Assembly (NCBI RefSeq): GCF_900182635.1
Contig: NZ_FXTD01000004.1
Location: 124,001-188,000 of the forward strand
Direction: 5' to 3'
Length of the DNA: 64,000 nt
Source of the DNA: Halorubrum cibi
Lineage (GTDB): Archaea > Halobacteriota > Halobacteria > Halobacteriales > Haloferacaceae
Position numbers and translations under genes: made by a program. Below the pieces are notes generated by a model. The model did no database searches. It was given only the letters and a program-made list of their open reading frames with translations, and was not told the DNA's origin. Positions 44,089 through 52,967 of this stretch are shown piece after piece; position 1 is the first letter of the stretch, and every line of letters begins with the position of its first letter.

Positions 44089-44898
44089 ATGCCACGGAGC
44101 CCCGAGCGACTCGGAAAGGCCCACGAGACGTGGACGCGCGACGAGCTCAACGGGGACGACCCGCAGCCGGACACCGAGGCCCAGCTCGAGTACCTCGACG
44201 AGGACGAGCGCGAGCGAGTGCGGATCGGGGCTCGCGAGGCCGCGCAGTTCGTCCGCGAACACACGCCCTTCGCGATCGAACGCGCGACCGAGGAGGGCGA
44301 CGCGCGGAAGACCGACCCGACCGACGACGTCGACGTCGTGGTCCACGGCGAGGGTCGGAGCAAGGGCTACTCGCTGAAGCTCACCTCGAGCACCGCCATC
44401 AACGTCCGGAACACCCTCGCATCGAAGGTCGCCGAGGACGTCTTCGGGAAGGACATCTCCGAGCTTCTGAGCCCCGAGGAGTTCGCGACCTACGAGCGGG
44501 TGACGCGGGAGTTCGTCGCCGAGGAGTGCGGCGGCTCCGACATGGCGGCCGCGATGACCCCCGTGTTCGCGGAGAAATTCCGGGCGTTTCGCGACGCCGA
44601 CGAGGCGACGCTCCGGGAGCGACTCCTCGAGCACGTACGCCTCGATGCGGACATGGTCGCGTGCAAGGTGACGGCCGCCGGCAACTTCCACGGGTTCGCC
44701 TCGATGGAGCGGGCCCCGCTCCGGAAGTTCCAGGACGGGACCGGCGACCTGTCGATCTACACCACCGAGTCGAACGACACCTCGATCTTCTTCGACGTGG
44801 ACGGCGAGGCGGCGTTCCGGATCGACATGTACGGCCAGTACAGCGGGAGCACCCGGAAACCCCGGATCAAGACGGTCTATCGAGTGACGTTCGGGTAG
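44089..44898 (+). CDS. Candidate Type II restriction endonuclease
   Basis: 269 residues of unknown family, adjacent and tail-to-tail to a C5 cytosine methyltransferase. The core has an acid-rich strand (PTDDVDVVVHGEG; D80 and D82) followed 13 residues later by YSLKLTSSTAINVRN (S95, K97). An Asp strand followed by SxK is the arrangement of PD-(D/E)XK nucleases that use Ser or Gln in place of Glu, as in HaeIII-like enzymes. A C-terminal part (ASMERAPLRKFQDG, YGQYSGSTRKPRIK) is rich in basic and aromatic residues suited to DNA. No similarity to a named enzyme is claimed. Confidence 0.6.
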   Translation: MPRSPERLGKAHETWTRDELNGDDPQPDTEAQLEYLDEDERERVRIGAREAAQFVREHTPFAIERATEEGDARKTDPTDDVDVVVHGEGRSKGYSLKLTSSTAINVRNTLASKVAEDVFGKDISELLSPEEFATYERVTREFVAEECGGSDMAAAMTPVFAEKFRAFRDADEATLRERLLEHVRLDADMVACKVTAAGNFHGFASMERAPLRKFQDGTGDLSIYTTESNDTSIFFDVDGEAAFRIDMYGQYSGSTRKPRIKTVYRVTFG

Positions 44899-44919
44899 GA
44901 CGGATCGCGGGCCGCCGAC

Positions 44920-46065
44920 TCACGCGATGTCGGTGAGCGACTGCTGCTCGTAGACGTCGGGGTCGACGCGATCCACCTCGCGGATCTCGGGGTAGTACTC
45001 GCGAAACCGCTCCGCCAGCCTCTCGGCCAGCCCGACCGGGACCGCGTTGCCGATCTGTTTCATCACGTCAGTCTTCGTCCCCTCGAACGCGAACTCGTCG
45101 GGGAACGTCTGGAGCCGCGCCATCTCGCGCGGCGTGAGGTACCGGTCCTCGGTCGGGTGGATGAAGACGTTGGTGCTCACCGTCAGCGACGGCTCCTCGG
45201 GATGGAGCCGCCGGAGGTACGTCCCGTACCGCTTGACGATCTCCGGTTCGTGCGGGCAGGCGTCGGTGTCATCACAATCACACCGGTACTTCTTCGTCTT
45301 CAGCCGGTCCGGGAGGTCCCGGTAGTAGCCCCCCGGCGGGACGTGGCGGATCCGCTCGAGCGTCTTCTCCTGCGTATTGGCGTAGGTCACGTTCGGGAGG
45401 GCGTCGGTCACGTCGGCGAGCGCTTCCCCCGCAGTCCGCCAGTTCGCCTCCGACGGCGTCGTCGGCTCCGGAAACCGGATCGGGACGTCCCGGTTCGTCC
45501 CGATGAAGAAGATCCGCCGGCGTTTCTGGGGGACGCCGTACCGCTCGGCCTCGAGCACCCGGTACTCGCAGTTGTATCCCTCCGTCTCGAACTGCCGGAC
45601 GATCAGGTCCTTCACGTACCGGTCGTCGCTCGTCTGCCGGTTTATCAGGTCGCGGACGTTCTCCATCAGGACCAGTTGCGGATCGAGCACGGTGACCATC
45701 CGGAGGAACTCCTCGAAGAGCGTGTTGCGTCGGTCCTTCTCCATCTCGTCGAGCTCGATCCGCTCGTTGTTGAGCCGGCTGAACCCCTGACACGGCGGGC
45801 CGCCGATCACGACGTCGACGTCGTCGGGATCGTGGCCCGTCTCCCGGACGGTCTCTCGAAGGTCGTCGTCGTCGAGTTCGCGGACGTCTTCCTCGAGGAA
45901 CCGGACGTCGGGACGGTTACTTCGGTACGTCTCCGCGGCCGATTCCCACTGGTCGCTCGCGAGGATCACGTCGAACCCGGCCCGCTCGAACCCGAGATCG
46001 AGCCCGCCGCAGCCGGAGAAGAAGCTGGCGACGACCGGCCCGCCCTCGGTTCCGTCAGCGCCCAT
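44920..46065 (-). CDS. DNA (cytosine-5) methyltransferase
   Basis: 381 residues from the ATG at 46065 (an in-frame GTG lies three codons earlier). Motif I FFSGCGGLDLGFERAG, motif IV GGPPCQGFS with C92, motif VI ENVRDL, motif VIII QKRRRIFFIG and motif IX-X RLQTFPDEF...KQIGNAVP. The target-recognition part contains a Cys cluster (YRCDCDDTDACPHEP), which may bind zinc. It methylates a specific cytosine, most simply to protect sites cut by the adjacent nuclease. The recognition sequence is not predictable. Confidence 0.93.
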   Translation of the reverse strand: MGADGTEGGPVVASFFSGCGGLDLGFERAGFDVILASDQWESAAETYRSNRPDVRFLEEDVRELDDDDLRETVRETGHDPDDVDVVIGGPPCQGFSRLNNERIELDEMEKDRRNTLFEEFLRMVTVLDPQLVLMENVRDLINRQTSDDRYVKDLIVRQFETEGYNCEYRVLEAERYGVPQKRRRIFFIGTNRDVPIRFPEPTTPSEANWRTAGEALADVTDALPNVTYANTQEKTLERIRHVPPGGYYRDLPDRLKTKKYRCDCDDTDACPHEPEIVKRYGTYLRRLHPEEPSLTVSTNVFIHPTEDRYLTPREMARLQTFPDEFAFEGTKTDVMKQIGNAVPVGLAERLAERFREYYPEIREVDRVDPDVYEQQSLTDIA

Positions 46066-46196
46066 CGCCGTCACCTCGGGGCGACGCGCGCTCGCTTCGT
46101 CGACTCATCTACCCGTGCTTCGTCGCGATCGCATAAAAACCACCCATCTTCGGCGATCGGCTGGCCGCGTTCCGTCCCCGACCCCGCCGCCGGCGG

Positions 46197-48452
46197 CTAC
46201 CGTCCGTCGAGCAGCCGCACCGGATGCGCGGGTCGTCGCGTGAGCAGCGCGTCGAGCTGTTCGAGACACGACGTGCCGCTGGCGACGACGGTTCGGTCCG
46301 CGGCGTCGTCCGTACTGAACTGGTCGACGAGCGTCTCGCCGACGTCCACGCTGAGCTCGTAGTACTCCGACTTGTAGCCGAAGCTCCCGGCCATGCCACA
46401 ACACTCCACGTCCGAGGTCACGACGTCGAACCCGGATTCCTCAAGCACCGCCAGCGTGTACGGCTCCAGATCGAGGGTGCGCTGTTGGCAGTGGCTGTGG
46501 TAGGCGACCCGCTCGCCGTCGCCCGCCGAGAGCGCGTCGACGTCCGCGCCGTTCTCCAGCAGGCCGTAGACGTACTCCATGACCTCGTAGCTGTGCCCTT
46601 TCAACGCGTCGTAGGCGTCCTCGGGGAGGAGTCGCTCGTACTCCCGATGGAACATCGCGAGGTCGGAGGGTTCGATGACGACGACGTCGTGGCCCGCGGC
46701 GACGGCCGGCGAGAGCGCCTCGTAGACGGCCTCGGCGTTGGACCGGGCGGTCGCCACCATGCCCTGTGAGAGCGGCGCCCGTCCGCTCTCGCCGGCGGCC
46801 GGCACCTCGACGCGGACGCCGAGGGATTCGAGGACGCGGACGGTCGCCTTCCCGCGCTCGGTGCGCACGTAGTTCGTGTACGCGTCGGGATACAGCGCGA
46901 CCGTCCGGCGCGCCTCGTCGGGACCCACTCGCGACCCGCGGTCCGCAAACCAGTCGACGAGTGACTCGCGCTCGAACGTCGGAAGGTCTCGGCGGCCGTC
47001 GACGCCGAGCGTCCGCTCCATCACCGATCGGGCGGGGCCGCTCCGTGCGATCCGGTTCGAGAGGGGTGCGAACGCCGAGCCGAGCCTCGCGAGCGCGTCG
47101 AAGTTCCCGAACAGGCGTTTCTGGAGGTCGATCCCGCCGGGTTCCTCGTCGGGGGTGAGTCCCTCGACGAGGAAGTCGAACTCGCCCTCGCTCCCGCGGT
47201 TGATGCGGTCGCGGACGACGGTGTTGATCCACGGGATGTCGATCTTCACCGGACACTGGTTCACACACCGGCTACACCCCGTACAGAGGTCGTTGAACTC
47301 GGCGGCACTGTTCTGCCCGTGGACGCCGGCCTCCCAGCCGGTGGCGATGCCGCCGGAGTACGTCTCGCCGCCGAAGGCGTGCCCGCCGACGTGCTGGAAG
47401 TTCGCACAGGAGTTCGCACACGCCGAACACCGGATACAGTACAGCGTCTCCCGCAGGTCGTCGTCCTCGCGCATCTCCATGCGGCCGTTGTCGATGAGCA
47501 CGAGGTGGAACTCGCGGTCGTCGCCCGACTCGAGTTCGCGGTCGTCGTCGGCACCGGGTCCGTCGGGACCCGATCCGCCGTCGGAACCCGATCCCTTCCC
47601 TCCCCCTCCCCCTCGGCCGAAGGTCGGCGAGTCGCCGGGTGGCGTGAAAAGCGAGACGTAGGAGGTGATGTCCTGTCCGGTCCCCGACCGACCGATGAGT
47701 TCGACGAACGGCTGGAGGTCCTCGACGCTCGGGACGATCTTCTCGACGCCCGCGACCGCGACGTGGGTATCCGTCGCCTGGACGCACTTGCGGGCGTTGC
47801 CCTCGCTCGTGACCAGCGCGAGCGTGCCGGTCTCGGCCGCGACGAAGTTCGCCCCCGTCATGCCGACCTCGGCGTCCAGTATCCGCTCGCCGAGGTACTC
47901 GCGAGCGAACCGCGTCAGCTCCTCGGCGGTCTCGAGCGGCTCGTCGGGCTCGAACACCTCGTTGAACAGGTCCGCGATCTCCTCTCGGGACTTGTGGACG
48001 GCCGGCGCGACGATGTGTGAGGGGGCCTCGTCGGCGACCTGGAGGACGAACTCGGCGAGGTCCGTCTCCCAGACGCCCGCGCCGTCGGCCTCGAGGGCGT
48101 CGTTCACGTCGATCTCCTCGGTCGTCATCGACTTCGATTTCACCACGTTCCGGCCGTCGACGACCTCCTCGATGTATCGGTTCGCGTCGTCCGCGTCGTC
48201 GGCGACGTAGACGGTGCCGCCGTTGGATTCGACCGATTCGGTAACCCGATCGAGGAGTTCGGGCAACCGCTCGATGGCGTCCTCCTTGATCGCGCGGGCC
48301 TCGTCTTTGAGTTCCTCGTAGTCCTCGAGGTCCGCCGTGGACTCGTACCGCCCGTCGTTGAACACCCGCGTGTTCTGCTGGACGCTGTCGCCCTCGGTGT
48401 CGAGCAGGTGGCGGATGCGCTCGGCCTTCGCTCGGCGGTCGTCGGCGCTCAT
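46197..48452 (-). CDS. LutB/LldF-like iron-sulfur protein fused to a LutA-like CCG domain
   Basis: 751 residues. The N-terminal LUD region (about 1-320) is followed by two 4Fe-4S motifs (CIRCSACANSC near residue 345 and CTGCSRCVNQCP near 395), then a CCG-type domain like LutA/GlcE-family proteins with HSHCQQRTL, VECCGMAG and GTSCLEQL. In bacteria LutA, LutB and LutC are separate subunits of L-lactate oxidation. Here two are one chain, and LutC is the gene immediately upstream. The start directly follows the LutC stop (TAGATG). An acidic Gly-rich stretch (about 285-325) is inserted. Confidence 0.88.
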   Translation of the reverse strand: MSADDRRAKAERIRHLLDTEGDSVQQNTRVFNDGRYESTADLEDYEELKDEARAIKEDAIERLPELLDRVTESVESNGGTVYVADDADDANRYIEEVVDGRNVVKSKSMTTEEIDVNDALEADGAGVWETDLAEFVLQVADEAPSHIVAPAVHKSREEIADLFNEVFEPDEPLETAEELTRFAREYLGERILDAEVGMTGANFVAAETGTLALVTSEGNARKCVQATDTHVAVAGVEKIVPSVEDLQPFVELIGRSGTGQDITSYVSLFTPPGDSPTFGRGGGGGKGSGSDGGSGPDGPGADDDRELESGDDREFHLVLIDNGRMEMREDDDLRETLYCIRCSACANSCANFQHVGGHAFGGETYSGGIATGWEAGVHGQNSAAEFNDLCTGCSRCVNQCPVKIDIPWINTVVRDRINRGSEGEFDFLVEGLTPDEEPGGIDLQKRLFGNFDALARLGSAFAPLSNRIARSGPARSVMERTLGVDGRRDLPTFERESLVDWFADRGSRVGPDEARRTVALYPDAYTNYVRTERGKATVRVLESLGVRVEVPAAGESGRAPLSQGMVATARSNAEAVYEALSPAVAAGHDVVVIEPSDLAMFHREYERLLPEDAYDALKGHSYEVMEYVYGLLENGADVDALSAGDGERVAYHSHCQQRTLDLEPYTLAVLEESGFDVVTSDVECCGMAGSFGYKSEYYELSVDVGETLVDQFSTDDAADRTVVASGTSCLEQLDALLTRRPAHPVRLLDGR

Positions 48453-48959
48453 CTACCGGTCCTCCAGGAGCACGACCGTGACCTCGATCGGTCCGTGAGC
48501 GCCCTTCACGAGCGAACCCATGTCCGCGGTCGCGCTCGGTCCGGTCGCGATGACGGCCTGTCCGACGCCCCTTCGGACGTCCTCTGCGAGTCGATCGAAC
48601 GTCGCGTCCATGTCCGGGAGGACGTCGCTCGCGGCGAGGACGGCGACGTGTTCGTCGGCGTAGAGGCTCACGGGTTCCTCGCCTGCTGACCCCCCCTGGA
48701 TCACCACGGAGCCGTAGTCGGCGATGCCGTATCCCGCGGCGGTGACGCCGGTCGCCGCGGCCTCGAGGTCAGCCACCGTCGGGTCGGTTTCCATGGCGTC
48801 CGGCAGGGAGACGCCCTCGAACGGGAGCGGCGCGCCGACCGCGGGCGCGTCGAGAAGCGGGGCGAGCGTCGACTCGAACTCCGCGGCCGTCGTCCGAACG
48901 AGGCCGACTCCGAGATCGGCGACCGACGACTCGAAGGTCGCGAGCGGTTCCGTTGGCAT
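48453..48959 (-). CDS. lutC: LUD-domain protein (LutC type)
   Basis: 168 residues, an LUD-fold subunit of the lactate-utilisation complex. Conserved parts include GIADYGSVVIQGG, VSLYADEHVAVL and VIATGPSATADMGSLVKGAHGP, the last being the signature of the family. It is the first gene of the two-gene unit, directly joined to the LutB-A fusion. No lactate permease or D-lactate gene is present. Confidence 0.9.
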   Translation of the reverse strand: MPTEPLATFESSVADLGVGLVRTTAAEFESTLAPLLDAPAVGAPLPFEGVSLPDAMETDPTVADLEAAATGVTAAGYGIADYGSVVIQGGSAGEEPVSLYADEHVAVLAASDVLPDMDATFDRLAEDVRRGVGQAVIATGPSATADMGSLVKGAHGPIEVTVVLLEDR

Positions 48960-49015
48960 GTGTTACCGTCCGAGAAACAGCCTAATGGGCGTTTCCCTCC
49001 CGTACCGATCCGGGC

Positions 49016-50752
49016 TCAGCGAAGCGCGTCGAGGTCGAACTCGAAGGCGGCGACGGGCACCTCCAAGTCGTGCTCGACGAGGACCTCCGGGTGGACCTCG
49101 CCGATCACGCCGACCGACTCACCGTCGACGACGACGCTCGCGGTCCGACCGTCGATGAACGTCGGGTGATCGGTCCGCGGCGTCTCCAGCTCGACGCCGA
49201 AGTCGTCACACACCGCCTGAAGTCGACCCTTCGCGGTCTCGTAGGAGGCGTCCCGGCGCGCGACCGCGCCGGCGACGTGGCGGGACTCGGCCACGTTCGT
49301 GTTCTCCGACTCGTCGCCTTCCGCGACGAAGCCGATCTCGGCGACGTCCTGCGGGTAGGCGTTGTGGGTGTTGCCCTCGAGTAAGAGCAGCAGCGACGGG
49401 AGCGCCCACGTCCGCAGCTGGGTGTACTCCTCGCTGTACGGCTCCGTTATCTCGACGGGCTCGCCGCCGCCGAGGAGGTCGGTCCCCGGCTCCAGCCTCA
49501 TGCGGTCGTAGTTCTCGACCCCGCTCGTCATGTGGAAGTTGAGCAGGTCCTCGAAGCCGAGCCCGACGAGGCTCGTCCGGACCGCGTCCTCGAGCCGGGT
49601 TCGCTCGTGACGCCCGCCCACGGTTCCCACGTCGGGGTAGCGCGGCTCCAGTTCGTCGAAGCCGTAGGCGCGTCCCACGTCGTCGACCAGATCGAGCGGG
49701 TGGAGCACGTCCACGCGGTACGGCGGGATCTCCACCTCGTAGGTCACCGTCTCGTCGAGCGTGTAGCTGGCGTCCAGTCCGGAGCGCTCGAAGCAGTCGA
49801 CGACCGCCTCCGGCTCGAAGTCGACGCCGAGCAGCGTCTCGATCCGGTCGTGGCTCACGGACTTCTCGTCGACCTCGAGGTTCGGGCGGACGAGTTCTGG
49901 ACCGTACTCCTCCGGGTGGGTCGCGCCGTCGGCGTACGCGACCTCGACCTCCTCGATCGTCGCGCCGCGCGCGGAGAGCGCGTAACAGACGATCGTACAC
50001 ATCTTGTCGATCGTCCACTGGTCCGTGCCGGTGAGTTCGACGAGCAGCTCGCGGGATTCGGTGTCGACCTCGGTCCGCCTCCCGTTGATCACGGGCGGGA
50101 ACGAGAACAGCCCGAGCTCGTCGTAGATCGCGGGGTAGCGGTCGTACTCGCTCACGAGGTCGGCGTACGTCCGGCCGGTGTCGTGCTCCTCGAGCACCTC
50201 GGCGGGCGTCAACTCGTCGTTGGAGTCCAGCGGGACGAACGTCTCGCCGTCCGGCTCGATCCCGCGGTAGGTGATCGAGCGCTCCGCGCCCTCCCGAAGC
50301 GGCGCGCCCTTGACCATCGCCAGGTCGTGGATCCCGATCGCGCCCTTCGCGCGGCCGCGACCCATCGTGGCGTGGAGCTTCTCTTGAAGCTGGATGAGCG
50401 ACTCGAGGGCGGACTCGTCGAGGTCGACGCCGCGGACCACCGCGCCCGTGACGTAGGGACGCTCGTCGGGCACCGACTCGTCGACCTCGATCGTCCACTC
50501 GGCGTCGTTGACCTCGGGGACGTAGACGCCGCGGTCGTCACCGTAGTGGTACCGCAGCGAGCGGGCGACGCCCTCGACGCTCAACCGGTCGAGCCGATCG
50601 GGCGCGAACTCGAACTGTAACTCGCCGTCGTCCGTCTCTCCCTCGAACTCCAGCCCGAGCCCGAACAGGTCGTCCTTGAACTCCTCGTCCGTCTTCTCGG
50701 TGTGGCCGGTGAGCCCGCGGAGCGCGTCGGGGTCGACGTCGACGACGGGCAT
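49016..50752 (-). CDS. pheT: Phenylalanyl-tRNA synthetase beta subunit
   Basis: 578 residues, archaeal-type PheT. MPVVDVDPDALRGLTGH at the N-terminus, B3/B4-type editing domain in the first half (VTGAVVRGVDLDE, RGRAKGAIGIHDLAMVKG), B5 domain (SRELLVELTGTDQWT...), and a C-terminal catalytic-like domain (NFHMTSG, LRTWALPSLLLLL). It charges tRNA-Phe together with PheS and hydrolyses Tyr-tRNA-Phe. Start at 50752 overlaps the pheS stop by one base (TGATG), so the subunits are translated together. The longer reading frame upstream only reads pheS out of frame. Confidence 0.96.
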   Translation of the reverse strand: MPVVDVDPDALRGLTGHTEKTDEEFKDDLFGLGLEFEGETDDGELQFEFAPDRLDRLSVEGVARSLRYHYGDDRGVYVPEVNDAEWTIEVDESVPDERPYVTGAVVRGVDLDESALESLIQLQEKLHATMGRGRAKGAIGIHDLAMVKGAPLREGAERSITYRGIEPDGETFVPLDSNDELTPAEVLEEHDTGRTYADLVSEYDRYPAIYDELGLFSFPPVINGRRTEVDTESRELLVELTGTDQWTIDKMCTIVCYALSARGATIEEVEVAYADGATHPEEYGPELVRPNLEVDEKSVSHDRIETLLGVDFEPEAVVDCFERSGLDASYTLDETVTYEVEIPPYRVDVLHPLDLVDDVGRAYGFDELEPRYPDVGTVGGRHERTRLEDAVRTSLVGLGFEDLLNFHMTSGVENYDRMRLEPGTDLLGGGEPVEITEPYSEEYTQLRTWALPSLLLLLEGNTHNAYPQDVAEIGFVAEGDESENTNVAESRHVAGAVARRDASYETAKGRLQAVCDDFGVELETPRTDHPTFIDGRTASVVVDGESVGVIGEVHPEVLVEHDLEVPVAAFEFDLDALR

Positions 50753-52257
50753 CAGTAGCTCACCTCCGCGTTCCGCAGGAAGTCGATGTCCGCCAACGTC
50801 CCGTGGAGGTCGCGGATGTCCTCCGCGCCGGTGGTGAGCATCGCGAGCCGCTCCAGGGCGAGTCCCCACGCCATCACGTCGCAGTCGACGCCGAGCGGCC
50901 CGGTCACCTCCTCGCGGAAGATGCCGGAGTTGCCGATCTCGATCTCCTCGCCGGTCTCGGGGTGGTCGCCGAACAGCTCGAAGGAGGGCTCGGTGTAGGG
51001 GTTGTAGTGCGGTTTAAACCGGATGTCCGTGATCCCGAACTGGCGGTAGAACTCCTCGAAGGTGCCCATCAGGTCGCGCACCGAGAGGTCCTCGGCCATC
51101 ACCCACCCCTCGATCTGGAAGAACTCCAGGAGGTGCGTCGGGTCGAGCGTGTCGTTGCGGTACACCTTCTCGACGGAGAAGTACCGCTGGGGCGGCTCCA
51201 ACTCCGCGCCGGCGTACCCCGAGAGGTACCGCATCGACAGCGAGGTGGTGTGGCCGCGGAGGGCGACCTCGCGCGCGAACTCCTCGGACCACGGCGAGTG
51301 GTAGCCGTCGCCGTCCTCGCCCCACCCGTCGCGGTGGGCGGTCTCGACCCGGTCGATCAGGGCCTCGGGAATGTCTTCCATCGGCTCCACATCGAGCGCG
51401 AACCGGTCCCAGTGGGTCCGGGCCGGATGGTCCTGAGGCATGAACAGGCAGTCGTTGATCCAGAAGTCGCTGTCGGCGTGGGGTCCCTCCATCTCCTGAA
51501 AGCCCATCCCGACGAGGACGTCCTTCACGCGGTCGGCAGTCCGTCGGAGCACGTGTTTCCGGCCGCCCTCGACCGCGGGTGCATCCGCTTCGACGTTGTA
51601 CTCGGCGAACTCGACGTCCGCCCACTCGCCGCTCGCGAGCAGGTCCGGCGTGACCTGTCCGACCGTCTCGGCCGCCTCGACGCCCTCCATCAGCGCGTCG
51701 ACGCCGGCGTCGGTGAGCGTGACCGCGCGGGTGGTTCGCTCCGCGAGGTCGACGAGCCCGCGCGAGGCGAGCCGGTCGAGGACCGATTCGTCGTCGACGC
51801 TCCCGCCGTCGGAGAGCGTCGCCAGCGCGGCCGCCTCGGGATCGGCGTCGGGGTCGGCGTCCGGATCGACGGTCAGCTCGCCCGAGTCGATCGTCCCGAA
51901 CCCCTTCCGCGGGAGGTTCGCGAGGGCGATGTCGACCTCGGGACCCGCGAGGTCGGCGCGGCCGATGACCTCGCCCATGGAAACAGCCCCGTCGACTGCG
52001 CCGGCGTCGACCGCGGCTCGGTAGAGCCGCGTCTCGGGGAGCCCCTCGGCAACGTACTCGCGTCCCTCGTCCGTGAGTTCGGCGATCTCCGTCGTCGTCT
52101 CCGTCACGGCGAGCAGGCCCTCGTCGCGCAGGTCGAAGGCCGCGCCGGTGACCGTCTCGGGTTTCAGTCCCGTCTCGGTCGCGATCTCGTCCATCGTCAG
52201 TTCGTCCGTCGCGCTCGCGGCCTCGAGGACCGCGAGCTGTCGTTCCGGGAGTCGCAT
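50752..52257 (-). CDS. pheS: Phenylalanyl-tRNA synthetase alpha subunit
   Basis: 501 residues. The N-terminal winged-helix repeats (MDEIATETGLKPETVTGAAFDLRDEG and further copies to about residue 215) bind tRNA. The class II catalytic core has motif 1 (GMGFQEMEGPH), motif 2 (RYFSVEKVYRNDTLDPTHLLEF) and motif 3 (GLALERLAML). Asp-rich repeats (DPDADPDADPEA) interrupt the N-terminal domain. First gene of the pheST operon. Confidence 0.97.
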   Translation of the reverse strand: MRLPERQLAVLEAASATDELTMDEIATETGLKPETVTGAAFDLRDEGLLAVTETTTEIAELTDEGREYVAEGLPETRLYRAAVDAGAVDGAVSMGEVIGRADLAGPEVDIALANLPRKGFGTIDSGELTVDPDADPDADPEAAALATLSDGGSVDDESVLDRLASRGLVDLAERTTRAVTLTDAGVDALMEGVEAAETVGQVTPDLLASGEWADVEFAEYNVEADAPAVEGGRKHVLRRTADRVKDVLVGMGFQEMEGPHADSDFWINDCLFMPQDHPARTHWDRFALDVEPMEDIPEALIDRVETAHRDGWGEDGDGYHSPWSEEFAREVALRGHTTSLSMRYLSGYAGAELEPPQRYFSVEKVYRNDTLDPTHLLEFFQIEGWVMAEDLSVRDLMGTFEEFYRQFGITDIRFKPHYNPYTEPSFELFGDHPETGEEIEIGNSGIFREEVTGPLGVDCDVMAWGLALERLAMLTTGAEDIRDLHGTLADIDFLRNAEVSY

Positions 52258-52638
52258 TCGGTTGTGTGGATACGCGTGTGGCTGCGTGGTAACGGTTCCG
52301 GCACGTCGCCGGCGCGGTACGGGGCAGCGGGCACGAACGGGGTCCGGACCGACCGGACCGCACTACCCGTCGCCACCGGTCGAACCGCGCGGTTTCACCG
52401 TCCCGCCGCGGGGCGGCTCCGCCGCGCGCAGTTCACGCGAAAAACGGCCTGAACGCGTCGCGTCCGACTTCCTCGACGATACCCTCGCTGGCGCGTTCGG
52501 GTGCCATGTGCTCCCGTGGATCGTGTGTCCAATTATGCGTTTCGCTCGCCGCCCGGAGTCTCCCTCCGCCGAGATCGGTGTTATCAGACTGGATAATCGG
52601 TTGCGGACGTTTATACGCTGTCGCGCGTGTGAGGAGGT
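52258..52638. other. Divergent intergenic region, no gene seen
   Basis: Between pheS (-) and the HalOD1 gene (+). G+C-rich, no tRNA-like fold recognised. Holds a TTATC-agactg-GATAA dyad at 52583-52598 and a TATA box near 52612. No supported ORF in either strand. Confidence 0.6.
52583..52617 (+). promoter_or_regulatory. Dyad and TATA box for the HalOD1 gene
   Basis: TTATC-agactg-GATAA (52583-52598) followed by GTTTATACGC (52611-52620), 27 bases before the ATG at 52639. Confidence 0.5.
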
Positions 52639-52944
52639 ATGAGCAACGCCACGACGGACGTTTCCGACGCCGGATCGCGTTCCGAACCGGTCCGCGTCCC
52701 CCACGGTCGTGGCGACCGGTCCCCGGTCCTCGCCGTCGCCGACGCGGTCGCCGATCTCGCCGGCGTGGACCCCGATGCGCTCGGCGAGGAAGCGGGGATC
52801 GTCCTGTGTGACCACGTCGATCCGGACGCGCTCGCCGCGCTCGTCACTCACTGCCCCGACGGTGACGTCGCGCTCTCGTTCAGCGTGGGCGAGTACGACG
52901 TCCGGGTCGACTGCGACGAGGCCGTCGTCCGGCTCGCCGATTGA
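52639..52944 (+). CDS. HalOD1 output-domain protein
   Basis: 101 residues, nearly all a single HalOD1 domain, a small haloarchaeal domain often found as an output of signalling proteins: SPVLAVADAVADLAGVDPDALG, then HVDPDALAALVTH and VALSFSVGEYDVRVDCDEAVVRL. Stand-alone copies are frequent in haloarchaea; the partner is unknown. An adjacent SD-like GGAGG is too close to matter. The TATA box favours a leaderless mRNA. Confidence 0.85.
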   Translation: MSNATTDVSDAGSRSEPVRVPHGRGDRSPVLAVADAVADLAGVDPDALGEEAGIVLCDHVDPDALAALVTHCPDGDVALSFSVGEYDVRVDCDEAVVRLAD

Positions 52945-52967
52945 CGACCCGTCCGCGAAGCTGATTC

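Noticed and set aside
52258-52638. A gene or tRNA between pheS and the HalOD1 protein
   Set aside because: No frame with haloarchaeal composition and no tRNA-like fold was found in either strand.
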